From positions 62,001 to 126,000 of the forward strand of contig NZ_JARUXC010000006.1 of assembly GCF_030433855.1 (NCBI RefSeq): a stretch of DNA of 64,000 nucleotides. Direction: 5' to 3'. The position numbers and the translations under genes were made by a program. A model generated the notes under the pieces. That model made no database searches. It was not told the origin of the DNA and saw only the letters and a program-made list of their open reading frames with translations. The DNA comes from Agreia sp. PsM10. GTDB lineage: Bacteria > Actinomycetota > Actinomycetes > Actinomycetales > Microbacteriaceae. This document shows, one piece after another, positions 24,931 to 32,580 of this stretch (position 1 is the first letter of the stretch; each line of letters opens with the position of its first letter).

Positions 24931-25526
24931 GGGTTCTGCACCTCGAGAGTCACGGAGTCCTTTGCTGTGGGGGCGCTCGGCTGGGTGCCCCAGCGGAGTG
25001 AGAGCCCCGCGATCACGAGGTAGATGCCGAGCACGGCACCGTACGCGCCGAAGAGTCCCACGGCAACCAGGTCGGTGAGGGGGAGGAGGAGGAAGGTGAG
25101 TGCGAGGATCGCGGTGAGCCCTCCCATGGCGATCCAGTCCTTGGCGGGCGCCTCCCCGCGCGAGCGCAGTCCCGTGACGAGCTCCAGAATGGCCGTGATC
25201 GCGGCCCACACACTCACGAGATACAGCAGGAAGGCCAACCCGAAGCCCTGCAGCGACAGCGCGAGCACACCGGCGACGATGCTGGTGGCCGCCTGCGCGA
25301 GAAGCAGGGCGCGGCCTGTGCCTGCGGGCAGGGCGCGAAGAGTCAGGATGCCCGTGAGCAGGCCGGATGCGAGGGCGAACGCCCCGAATACCAGCAGGCC
25401 TACGACACTCGAATGGTTCGGTGTGAAAGCGACGATGAGGGCCACGACGATTGCCGGGATCGCCCGGGCGACAGGCACGCCCCAGTAGGGCGATTGCGCC
25501 TGCGGGCGGGTGGGCTGGGTGGTCAC
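24927..25526 (-). CDS. HdeD/DUF308-like membrane protein
   Basis: A 199-residue integral membrane protein with about six helices in hairpin pairs, resembling the DUF308/HdeD group (repeated helical pairs with GLLTGILTLRALPAG and AILELVTGLRSRGE loops). It starts with a polar MTTQPTRPQ tail and ends in the cytosol. It is translationally coupled to the small two-helix protein that follows. HdeD members are linked to stress resistance in enterobacteria; a role here is not known. Confidence 0.75.
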   Translation of the reverse strand: MTTQPTRPQAQSPYWGVPVARAIPAIVVALIVAFTPNHSSVVGLLVFGAFALASGLLTGILTLRALPAGTGRALLLAQAATSIVAGVLALSLQGFGLAFLLYLVSVWAAITAILELVTGLRSRGEAPAKDWIAMGGLTAILALTFLLLPLTDLVAVGLFGAYGAVLGIYLVIAGLSLRWGTQPSAPTAKDSVTLEVQNP

Positions 25527-25747
25527 CGCGCGGCCTGCTTTCGTTCGAGAACCCTGCCAGTTTACCGTGGTGAATGCTGAGGGTTCTCCGTCGGCGACTC
25601 CGAGCAGTCCCTACACCCCGTAGCGCCGTTTGTCATCAGCATGGTCGAGGAGCGTCGGGTGTGATCAACTCATCACTGAGGACGGTGCGACATCTCGTCA
25701 CATCGAAGCGATGATGCTTCACTCGCCGTAGACCTTGGGGGTCACGC

Positions 25748-26974
25748 ATGCCGAGCTCATATCACTATCGTCGTATCTCCGTTGCAGGCCTGACCGGTCT
25801 GGCCCTGGGCTCTGCACTGGTGCTGGGATTCTCCAGCACCGCTCAGGCCGCGACCGTGCTCGACGGCCCGATCACCCTCAAGACGGCTGCCGGCTACGCC
25901 GTTCTCGCGGGTTCCACCGTGACGAACACCGGGCCGACCGTGGTCACGGGTGATGTGGGGCTCTCGCCTGGCACCGCGATCGACGGATTCGAAGGATCAC
26001 CTGCAGGTTCGTTCGTCGTCGGCACGGGGTCTGCTCGCACCGATCCCGACGTCGACCAGGCCAAGATCGATCTCGACGAGGCCTTCGGTGTGGCGAAGAG
26101 CCTCACGCCTCAGGCGAAGGGACTCTCCCAGCTGGCAGGCAAGACGCTGAAACCGGGTGTCTACTCGGGCGGAGCCCTCGACCTCGCCTCGGGCAGCACC
26201 CTCACCCTCGACGGTGGCGCGGCATCGGTGTGGGTCTTCCAGGCGTCGAGCACCCTCGTCACCGGCTCGGGAAGCCGCGTACTACTCATCAACGGGGCCA
26301 GTATCTGCAACGTCTTCTGGCAGGTCGGTTCGTCGGCCACCCTGGGAAGCGGCTCGACCTTCGTCGGCACGATCATGGCGCAGGAGTCGATCAGCGTGGG
26401 CAACGCCGCCGTCGTTCAGGGCAGACTTCTCGCCAGCACCTCGGCGGTCACGCTGATCAACGACACCATCGTGCGTCCATCGGGCTGCACGACGGGTTCC
26501 GGCGACACGACCGAGACGACGACACCGGAGATCACCACGGACTCGCTCGACGACGCGACCGTGGGCACTCCGTACGAAGACACCGTCGCCACCGAGGGAA
26601 CGCCGACTCCGACCGTCACGGTCACCGAGGGCGAGCTGCCTGCGGGCCTGGTCATCTCCGAGAACGGCACCATCACGGGCACACCGACCACACCCGGCAC
26701 CTCGACGTTCACCATCACGGCGAGCAACGGCGATACGGGCGACGTCACCGCGAGCTACACGATCGTCACCGAGGCGGCACCCGTGGTGCCGACACCGCCC
26801 ACGGTCGAGACGCCGAGCGGCTCGGGTCAGGGCGGCTCAGGACAGGGCGGCTCAGGACAGGGCGGATCGCTCGCGGCCACCGGGTTCGAGACAGGCGGCC
26901 TGATCGGCGGAGCCGTGGCCCTGCTGGCGCTCGGCCTCCTCCTCCGCACCCGACCGGCTCGGCGTCGGTCGTAG
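25748..26974 (+). CDS. Cell-wall-anchored ice-binding-fold (DUF3494) protein
   Basis: This 408-residue surface protein has a Sec signal (1-35, ending AQAA), a DUF3494 ice-binding-like beta-solenoid (about 36-235; LKTAAGYAVLAGSTVTNTG, TVVTGDVGLSPGTA, LKPGVYSGGALDLASGSTLTLD-type text), a putative Ig domain (about 250-340), three GSGQGGS repeats, an LAATG sortase motif followed by a membrane helix and RPARRRS tail. The DUF3494 fold includes proven ice-binding adhesins but also members with other roles, so ice binding is not certain. The LAxTG motif suits a class E sortase encoded elsewhere. GGGGG just before ATG 25748 acts as ribosome-binding site. The 221-bp gap upstream shows no clear repeat array. 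Confidence 0.9.
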   Translation: MPSSYHYRRISVAGLTGLALGSALVLGFSSTAQAATVLDGPITLKTAAGYAVLAGSTVTNTGPTVVTGDVGLSPGTAIDGFEGSPAGSFVVGTGSARTDPDVDQAKIDLDEAFGVAKSLTPQAKGLSQLAGKTLKPGVYSGGALDLASGSTLTLDGGAASVWVFQASSTLVTGSGSRVLLINGASICNVFWQVGSSATLGSGSTFVGTIMAQESISVGNAAVVQGRLLASTSAVTLINDTIVRPSGCTTGSGDTTETTTPEITTDSLDDATVGTPYEDTVATEGTPTPTVTVTEGELPAGLVISENGTITGTPTTPGTSTFTITASNGDTGDVTASYTIVTEAAPVVPTPPTVETPSGSGQGGSGQGGSGQGGSLAATGFETGGLIGGAVALLALGLLLRTRPARRRS

Positions 26975-26985
26975 CCGGCTCCGTC

Positions 26986-27015
26986 CGCCCTTCCGCCCCT
27001 ACCGGCGGAAGGGCG
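26986..27015. terminator. Bidirectional terminator between the ice-binding-fold and BTAD genes
   Basis: A perfect 12-bp stem (CGCCCTTCCGCC at 26986-26997 with GGCGGAAGGGCG at 27004-27015) and 6-nt loop lie 12 bp after the plus-strand gene and overlap the last codons of the convergent regulator gene. It can serve both directions. Confidence 0.75.
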
Positions 27016-27700
27016 CGACGAGGTCGCTGAGGATCGCGGTGGGCTCGAGCCCGAGTTCGCGCTCGAGCAGGGCCGCGTAGATGTCGTAGTCGCGCAACGC
27101 CTCCGACTGGTTGCCCTCGGCGAGGTGCACTTTGACAAGGCTGACGATGGCGCTCTGCCTCAAGGGCTCGACGCGCATCGCGGCCCGCGCGGCCCAGGCG
27201 GCGGCCCGCAGGCTTCCCTCCGTGATCAGCATCTCGGCCTGAGCCTCCAGGGCGTGCAGACGCAACTGCCGCCAGTCCTCGACCTCCGACAGCACCCACT
27301 CGTCGTACCAGTCGGGGAGGATTCGAGACGCGAAGGCCTCGATCGCCCAGGTGCTCAGGTCATCGGGCGTGGATGCCGCGCCCGGCTGCAGCAGGCGCCT
27401 CGCCGATTCGCGGGCGACGTTGAGATCGACGGCGACGCCGGGCGCGAGACTCAGGCCGGCCGGAGTCATCGTGATGGCCGGCTTGATGGCGTCTTCGAGA
27501 CGGGTGAGCGCCGAGCGCAGGCTGTCGCTGGCCCGCCGCTCCGTGACATCCGGCCACATCTCCCCCGAGATGGCCAGGCGAGCGCCCCGCGGTCTGAGCG
27601 CAAGAAAGGCGAGAAGCCTCTTGGTTCCGACTGAGAGACCGAGGATCTCCTCTCCATCGTTGCGGACGGTGAGCGGTCCGAGCACGCTGATCTCGATCAT
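26999..27700 (-). CDS. SARP/BTAD-family transcriptional regulator
   Basis: This 233-residue activator has an OmpR-like winged helix (about 1-95; ISVLGPLTVRNDGEEI, LAFLALRPRGARLAISGEMWPD, then SLRSALTRLEDAI) and a bacterial transcriptional activator domain (about 100-230) of TPR-like helices ending RELGLEPTAILSDLV, the SARP layout. ATG 27700 fits the family start; an ATG at 27793 would add an unconserved 31 residues. SARPs bind direct repeats spaced by 11 bp near the -35 region; exactly such an array lies upstream of the neighbouring gene (28991-29067), making that gene the likely target. An inverted repeat lies in its own promoter region. Confidence 0.88.
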   Translation of the reverse strand: MIEISVLGPLTVRNDGEEILGLSVGTKRLLAFLALRPRGARLAISGEMWPDVTERRASDSLRSALTRLEDAIKPAITMTPAGLSLAPGVAVDLNVARESARRLLQPGAASTPDDLSTWAIEAFASRILPDWYDEWVLSEVEDWRQLRLHALEAQAEMLITEGSLRAAAWAARAAMRVEPLRQSAIVSLVKVHLAEGNQSEALRDYDIYAALLERELGLEPTAILSDLVAPFRR

Positions 27701-27763
27701 GTCGCCGCCCGCGCCGAAATCCTCCGCGTCGGAACGACCGGAGAACTCGGATTGAGCAGAGGC

Positions 27764-27798
27764 AACATGTGACGGATTCGCTCCTAGAGTCACATGTT
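27764..27798. promoter_or_regulatory. Inverted repeat in the BTAD regulator promoter region
   Basis: AACATGTGAC (27764-27773) and GTCACATGTT (27789-27798) form a perfect 10-bp inverted repeat with a 15-bp spacer, 64 bp upstream of the regulator start. Its TGAC/GTCA ends echo the TGAC units of the array at 28991-29067. It may be an operator for autoregulation. Confidence 0.6.
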
Positions 27799-27806
27799 CC
27801 CATATG

Positions 27807-27834
27807 CGGGTGCGCCCAGCTAGGGGCGCACCCG
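27807..27834 (-). terminator. Terminator of the Cys/Gly-repeat protein gene
   Basis: CGGGTGCGCCC (27807-27817) pairs with GGGCGCACCCG (27824-27834), an 11-bp stem with a 6-nt loop, 7 bp after the stop of the minus-strand gene. It separates that gene from the BTAD regulator. Confidence 0.75.
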
Positions 27835-27840
27835 ACGTGT

Positions 27841-28947
27841 TCAGTTCTTCACTGTGTGCCGGCGACGCGCAAGGACTGCAACGACAAGACCGAGCAGCAG
27901 AACCGAGGCCCCGCCGAGAAGGATGTTCTCGACCGGCATGCCGGTGTTCGCCAATGCTCCAGCCGACGATCCGGTTGCCGAGCCCGAACCGCCCGATCCC
28001 GAGCCGCCCGATCCCTCGGGGTTCCCGGGTGTGCCGGGGCCGCCGGGGGTGCCGGGGGTGCCGGGGGTCTCTGCACCCGGGGGCGTCGTTCCTTCGCCGG
28101 AGCCACCACCGGTCTCGCCACCGGTGCCACCACCGGTCTCGCCACCGGTCTCACCGCCGGTGCCGCCACCCGTCTCACCACCGGTCTCGCCGCCGTCGCC
28201 TTCGCCGTCATCCGGGCCCGCGACGATGTTCGTCGTGAATGCGACGGAACAGGTGACGTAGGCGCCGCCGCCGTTGCCAGAGCCGTTGCACTGGTTGACG
28301 GTGGTGGGGATGACGGATGCGGTGGAGCCGCCCTCGACGGTGCAGGTCACCCGAAGGATTCCGCCGCCGCCGTTGCCGGAGCCGTTGCACTGCACGACGG
28401 TCGCCGTCGACGGGTCGGTGCTGTCGTAGGAGTCGCAGTTGAGGCTGGTGGCGTCCGCGCCTCCGGCGCCGGATTCCTGACACTGGTTGATCGTCACGGT
28501 CTGCGGTGTCGCTGTGCCGACGATGTTGTTGATGACCTCGACCGAGCAGATCACGGTGCTTCCCGTGCCGTTGCCCGATCCGTTGCACTGGTCCACGGAG
28601 AGCACGACGTCGTTCGTGTTGAGCGTCTGGGGCAGCTCGCAGACCGGTTCCGCGTTGGCGAAGCCGTGGCATTCCGTGACGACCGTCGAACTGCTCTTCA
28701 CACCGGTTGCGACATTCACCGTGTTGGTGACGACCACGGTGCACTCGACGGCCTCGTTGGTGCTGTTATCCGTGCCGTTGCACTGGGAGACGGCGAGCGG
28801 GACTGCTGATGCGCTGCTCGCCCCGAGAAGGGGAAGGCACGCGACCGCGGCGACGGCCAGCAGGGCTGCGGCGATGAACAGACGGCGGTGCGCGGCTCCG
28901 AGGCCGAAGAATTGTCGCGATGTCGCGAGCGTGTGAGGCTTCCCCAT
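27841..28947 (-). CDS. Cell-wall-anchored Cys/Gly-repeat surface protein
   Basis: A 368-residue secreted protein with signal peptide (about 1-47, ending SASA), about six repeats of 30-45 residues each opening with a QCNGSGNG-type motif and containing a second Cys (CTVVVTN, CSVEVIN, CTVEGG), then a long TGGETGGG low-complexity stalk, a Pro/Gly segment, an LANTG sortase motif, a membrane helix and an RRRHTVKN tail. The two-Cys repeats suggest disulfide-bonded surface units. Such proteins recur in actinobacteria but have no assigned function. The promoter region carries seven 11-bp-spaced TGAC units, pointing to control by the adjacent BTAD regulator. Confidence 0.85.
   Translation of the reverse strand: MGKPHTLATSRQFFGLGAAHRRLFIAAALLAVAAVACLPLLGASSASAVPLAVSQCNGTDNSTNEAVECTVVVTNTVNVATGVKSSSTVVTECHGFANAEPVCELPQTLNTNDVVLSVDQCNGSGNGTGSTVICSVEVINNIVGTATPQTVTINQCQESGAGGADATSLNCDSYDSTDPSTATVVQCNGSGNGGGGILRVTCTVEGGSTASVIPTTVNQCNGSGNGGGAYVTCSVAFTTNIVAGPDDGEGDGGETGGETGGGTGGETGGETGGGTGGETGGGSGEGTTPPGAETPGTPGTPGGPGTPGNPEGSGGSGSGGSGSATGSSAGALANTGMPVENILLGGASVLLLGLVVAVLARRRHTVKN
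28101..28200 (-). repeat. Low-complexity tandem repeat coding TGGETGGG stalk
   Basis: Short imperfect repeats of ACCGGTCTCGCCACC type encode the Gly/Thr/Glu-rich wall-spanning stalk of the surface protein. The units are 9-18 bp and in frame, so copy number can vary without breaking the gene. Confidence 0.7.
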
Positions 28948-28990
28948 GATGTGACTCCCTAGTTGTAGCTCGAGTCTCGCTCAGGGGTCA

Positions 28991-29067
28991 TGACCGAGCC
29001 GTGACGGCTTCGTGACCGGGCAAGGACGCCCTCATGACACGGCTGTGACGCGGCGATGACGCCGGAA
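28991..29067. promoter_or_regulatory. Seven-unit 11-bp-phased TGAC array (probable SARP binding site)
   Basis: TGAC starts at 28991, 29002, 29013, 29035, 29046 and 29057, with GGAC at 29024: seven consecutive units exactly 11 bp apart. Direct repeats with 11-bp phasing are the hallmark of SARP/BTAD operators. The array begins 44 bp upstream of the start of the Cys/Gly-repeat surface protein gene, on the side expected for its -35 region. The BTAD regulator gene is the next gene downstream. Confidence 0.75.
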
Positions 29068-29112
29068 TGGGTGTCGCCGAGCTGGCCGAGTCGAGGTCAG
29101 CCATGGCCCTCT

Positions 29113-29778
29113 CTACTCGTGTGGGCCGCCCGTGTCCGGCCTCAGTTCATCAACCCAGCCCATGAGACGCCTTGTGATGGCAGCAAGTTCGGCTTCGTCA
29201 ACGCCGTACTCCCGGAGATCCTCGACCGTGAGTCGCTGCACCCGCTCGAGCTGAGAGGCAAACATGGCCGAGTCGAATCCGGGGTCACGTTCCCGGGCAG
29301 CGTCGACCAATTCCGCGTCCGTGTAGTGACCGAAAGCGCGAATGGCATCGACGTCGAAGAAGTCGCGGGCCTCAGCACGGCTGTAGAGAGCCGAGACCTT
29401 GTTGCCGATTGCGTCCCGGATGCTCAACACCGGACCGACATCGAGTGTGACGGGCTCGGTCTCGCGCCAGTCCATCCCCATATCGATGTCGACCTGCTGC
29501 CCGCCAGCCGTGCGCACATGCATACGCGCGAACTGCTCCGTACGCCGGACGACATCAACGGCGAAGTCATGAGCATGGAGGGCGACGACGACGCGATCGA
29601 CCGCGCTGTCGAAGCTCCGTTCGTTCGTGTTGGACGTGAACAGATCGACGTCGTCGCTGAGCCGATCGATGACGCCATGCTCACGGATTGCGCCGCTGCC
29701 GGCGAGAGCAAACCCGCTTGAGGCCGACGCCTCGAGAGCCACCCGCGTTACCGTGCGCTGCAGCTCGAGGTCGTTCAC
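29113..29778 (-). CDS. AbiEii/MenT-type nucleotidyltransferase toxin (DUF1814)
   Basis: This 221-residue protein has the minimal nucleotidyltransferase motifs of the AbiEii/DUF1814 toxins: GSGAIREHGVIDRLSDDVDLF-like region (G27-S28 and D43-x-D45), a later acidic pair in VDIDM, a conserved Lys (GNKVSALYSR, K127) and the RDFFD motif (R138-D139). MenT relatives in mycobacteria transfer nucleotides to tRNA and arrest growth. Its ATG overlaps by four bases the stop of the resolvase-like gene upstream, as in a toxin-antitoxin operon with the antitoxin first. Whether it is toxic is not shown by sequence alone. Confidence 0.85.
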   Translation of the reverse strand: MNDLELQRTVTRVALEASASSGFALAGSGAIREHGVIDRLSDDVDLFTSNTNERSFDSAVDRVVVALHAHDFAVDVVRRTEQFARMHVRTAGGQQVDIDMGMDWRETEPVTLDVGPVLSIRDAIGNKVSALYSRAEARDFFDVDAIRAFGHYTDAELVDAARERDPGFDSAMFASQLERVQRLTVEDLREYGVDEAELAAITRRLMGWVDELRPDTGGPHE

Positions 29779-30683
29779 GCCGACACCGATGCACGCAATT
29801 CAGGAAAGCGAGACTCCCACAGCACGCGCACCCGGTCGGGCAAGGCGAGCTCGCCCCATTCGCGCAGAAGCACATCGCGGTTCAGGAGGCCGACTTGCTC
29901 GACGGCGGTACCCTCGCGAAGCGCGGCCTGATAGGCCTTACGGATGCCGGCCGCCGTCTCGAGGTCAGCAGTGCGTTCCGGGCCCCAGTAGACCGAATGC
30001 GGCAACTCGAGCACTCCGTGGGCTGGGCCCCGTAGCTCATCGAGAGCAGACGGCGCCTCATAAGGTTTGGTGTCCCGGAAGAACACACGCCGCTCTGCGG
30101 GAGCGGCGACCGAGGTGGGCTGGTCAAGCTTCGCGAAGGCGCGCGAAACTGAGGAGGCCCCGACGCCGAGAACGCCTGCAATATGGGCGATACTTCGCCC
30201 TTCGGCACGCATCCGTCGAGCTTCCGCCATCCGCTCCGGGCCGATCACCGAAGGGCGGCCTCCGACGCGTCCCTTCGAGCGAGCAATCTGCAGACCACGC
30301 ATCGTTTCCTCCCGAATCGTGTCTACGCGCAGCTGCGCGAACACCGCGACGATTCCGAATAAGGCGCGCCCCATCGGCGTCGTTGTGTCGATCATCGGCT
30401 CGGTCAGGCTCTTGATGTTCACGCCACGGCGGTTCAGGTCGTGCAGCATCTCGATGATGATCCGCTCGGATTTACCAAGACGGTCAAGCCGACGCACCAG
30501 TAAAGTGTCACCCTCTCGGAGGTAATCGAGGCAGGCGAGCCACTGCGGACGGTCAGCAGTTCGGCTGTGCTCCCCACAGTCGACGAAGACACGGTCGGCG
30601 CCGGCACCACGCAACTCGGCTTCGTGCGGGGCCGGGTTCTCCCCATGCGTCGATGCCAGGGCATACCCGACTGTGCGACTCAT
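29775..30683 (-). CDS. Degenerate serine-resolvase / antitoxin-like fusion
   Basis: This 302-residue protein has a serine-resolvase domain (about 1-135), a resolvase HTH (about 140-178; IAHIAGVLGVGASSVSRAF) and an extra C-terminal domain (about 190-302; RRVFFRDTKPYEAPSALDEL, VYWGPERTADLETAAG) which, from its position directly before an AbiEii toxin, is probably the antitoxin part. Ser11 and RRLDRLG (64-70) are kept, but the catalytic Arg of the YARVS motif is Leu9 (YALAS) and the Arg of the helix-E ERT motif is Glu126 (EET), so recombinase activity is doubtful and a DNA-binding autorepressor role is plausible. ATG 30683 is preceded by GGGGAGG at good spacing. It overlaps the toxin gene by four bases. 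Confidence 0.82.
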   Translation of the reverse strand: MSRTVGYALASTHGENPAPHEAELRGAGADRVFVDCGEHSRTADRPQWLACLDYLREGDTLLVRRLDRLGKSERIIIEMLHDLNRRGVNIKSLTEPMIDTTTPMGRALFGIVAVFAQLRVDTIREETMRGLQIARSKGRVGGRPSVIGPERMAEARRMRAEGRSIAHIAGVLGVGASSVSRAFAKLDQPTSVAAPAERRVFFRDTKPYEAPSALDELRGPAHGVLELPHSVYWGPERTADLETAAGIRKAYQAALREGTAVEQVGLLNRDVLLREWGELALPDRVRVLWESRFPELRASVSA

Positions 30684-30890
30684 CTCGAACCTCCCCTGCC
30701 ACCATAGACGATCCGCCCGAAAACGGTGTTGCGAGGGTTTCGGTTGATCGAACATCGGCGTGTACCTCTGCATCCGAACCCGTCGACAGCCACCCAGAAC
30801 CGATCAGTTTCGGGTGATTGCGGAAACCCACGACATTGCCCGCGCGGGTGTCGGTGGCCCTGAATAGCATTCGGCTATGGATGAGACAAC

Positions 30891-32066
30891 ATGCCTTCGA
30901 CGTTGAGCGAACTAGCGGGGCGGCGCGCGCAAGTGGGGGTCGTGGCGGTGTTCTTTGCGCACGGCCTCCTCTTCGCGTCGTGGACGGCGCACATTCCGGT
31001 CGTCAAGGCGCATATCGGCATGGACGACGGCATGCTCGGAATCGCTCTGCTCGGTGTGCCGGCCGGATCACTGCTCGCCGTCATCATTAGCTCCGCTGTC
31101 ATACCTCGGCTCGGCAGCCGTCGACTCGTGCAGCTCGCGCTTGCCGGGTCGTGTCTCACTGGCCCCTTCGTCGGTCTGACGGGCTCCCTTTGGGCGTTGT
31201 TCGGCGCCCTTCTCGTCTGGGGTCTGTTTCAAGGGCTTTTGGATATCGCGATGACAACGCAGGCAGTAGCGGTCGAGAAGGCCCGCGATCGACCGATCAT
31301 GAACGGCATGCAGGCCAGTTGGAGCATCGGCGCGTTCGTCGGGGCCGCGGCCGGCACAGCCGGCGTCGCGCTCGGCACGTCCCTCACTACACAACTGATC
31401 ATCATCGGCGTGCCGGCCCTCGCCCTAGGCCCGTGGCTGAGCACCCGCATGCTGTCCGACGTCGAGCCCGCGTCGGAGTTCGTCGCCGATCCCGATCAGA
31501 AGGTTCGCCGCCGCGTGTCACCGGTCATGCTCGTTCTCGGCGGTATCGCTTTCGCCACCCTTCTCATGGAAGGGGCCGTAGCCGACTGGTCGTCGGTATA
31601 CCTCCGCGAATCCCTCGACGGCGGGCCGGTCGCTGCTGGCCTCGGCTACACAAGCTTCGCCCTCGCGATGGTCATCGTTCGCCTCTTCGGAAACCGACTC
31701 GTCGCCAAATTCCCCGTGCACGTGCTCCTTCCAATCCTGACCGGAGTTGCCGCGATGGTGTTCGCAAGCGCACTCCTGATCGGAACTATCCCCGCCGCGA
31801 TCGCCGGATTCTTTATCCTCGGCCTCGGCTGCGGCACCGTCGTTCCGACAGTGTTCAGCGCAGCCGGCAGACTCCACGGCACGCATCCCGGATTCGCGGT
31901 CACGGTCGTCTCCGGCATCGGATGGGTCGGCATCTTCTGCGGCCCCCCGCTTATCGGCCTGCTATCACACGCCACCTCACTGCCGGCAGCGCTCTGGCTC
32001 ATCCCCATCTTGACTGGACTCATCGCGGTCGGCTGCCGGTATGTCACAGCCCTTCGCCGCGGCTGA
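30891..32066 (+). CDS. MFS transporter, YbjJ/FucP-like
   Basis: A 391-residue major facilitator protein with twelve hydrophobic helices, N-terminal FFAHGLLFASWTAHIPVVK and the central cytoplasmic loop VADPDQKVRRRVSPVM. It resembles the YbjJ-like branch of sugar/drug MFS carriers (helix text GGIAFATLLMEGAVADWSSVYL). Substrate unknown. Third-position GC appears lower than in the flanking genes, and it sits with the toxin-antitoxin genes between the surface-protein genes and the type VII locus, so it may be acquired DNA. It is convergent with the LpqN-like gene with a 4-bp gap. The 207-bp region upstream (30684-30890) shows only imperfect inverted repeats. Confidence 0.85.
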   Translation: MPSTLSELAGRRAQVGVVAVFFAHGLLFASWTAHIPVVKAHIGMDDGMLGIALLGVPAGSLLAVIISSAVIPRLGSRRLVQLALAGSCLTGPFVGLTGSLWALFGALLVWGLFQGLLDIAMTTQAVAVEKARDRPIMNGMQASWSIGAFVGAAAGTAGVALGTSLTTQLIIIGVPALALGPWLSTRMLSDVEPASEFVADPDQKVRRRVSPVMLVLGGIAFATLLMEGAVADWSSVYLRESLDGGPVAAGLGYTSFALAMVIVRLFGNRLVAKFPVHVLLPILTGVAAMVFASALLIGTIPAAIAGFFILGLGCGTVVPTVFSAAGRLHGTHPGFAVTVVSGIGWVGIFCGPPLIGLLSHATSLPAALWLIPILTGLIAVGCRYVTALRRG

Positions 32067-32070
32067 CGGC

Positions 32071-32544
32071 TCAGGCGAGCGTCGCGCTGGCCTGGATGGC
32101 CCGGATCTCCGGCCAGATCGCCATCGATTGCGCGGCGGTGGCGGTTGCCGTGACCTCGACCAGGTCGAGTGCGGGGCCGTTCGACACGAGGGCGAGTCGT
32201 ACTGCCTGAACGAGGGTGCCCACGCGGGCATCCGGGTAGCTGAACTCGATCCGGAAACCCGCACGGCCGAGCACCTCGGGCCGATCACGACCCAGCTCGA
32301 CGACGCCCTCTATCGACGACACCTTGTCGATGACGGCTTCGATCGCCGTGCCGAGCGTGTAGCCCGAACCGAAGCGCGAAATCGAGACGACGACGTTCGG
32401 TCGGAATTCGCCCTGCTCCACCTCTTTCGCCGCGGCCAGCATGGCGGCGGTCGTCGAGAGCACATGCCAGTCGTCGGGCACATCGAGAGACACGATGGGC
32501 AATGCCGGGGCATCCGAACTGGGGAACGTGAGCGTGCGCGACAT
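32071..32544 (-). CDS. LpqN/LpqT-like protein without signal peptide
   Basis: This 157-residue protein resembles the LpqN/LpqT family (Mog1-like fold): SLDVPDDWHVL near the N-terminus, NVVVSISRFGSGYTLGTAIEAVIDKV in the middle, and the alternating strands EFSYPD and LDLVEVTATATA. Mycobacterial members are lipoproteins; this one starts directly at the fold with no lipobox and should be cytosolic. It is the last gene of the type VII-like locus, separated from the WXG100 gene by a strong hairpin. It may be a chaperone for a secreted partner; this is inference. Confidence 0.75.
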   Translation of the reverse strand: MSRTLTFPSSDAPALPIVSLDVPDDWHVLSTTAAMLAAAKEVEQGEFRPNVVVSISRFGSGYTLGTAIEAVIDKVSSIEGVVELGRDRPEVLGRAGFRIEFSYPDARVGTLVQAVRLALVSNGPALDLVEVTATATAAQSMAIWPEIRAIQASATLA

Positions 32545-32580
32545 CGAGCCTGCAGACCTTTCGTGAGGGGAGAAACACCA

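Noticed and set aside
28101-28200. Repeated ACCGGTCTCGCC units as a CRISPR array.
   Set aside because: No spacers of regular length; the repeat is in frame and encodes a Gly/Thr/Glu stalk.
29775-30683. Resolvase gene as evidence of an active transposon or integron.
   Set aside because: Two catalytic Arg positions are lost, no transposase or terminal inverted repeats were found, and it is translationally coupled to a toxin gene.
30684-30890. Imperfect inverted repeats around 30717-30745 as a res recombination site.
   Set aside because: The arms are short and mismatched, and the adjacent resolvase domain appears inactive.
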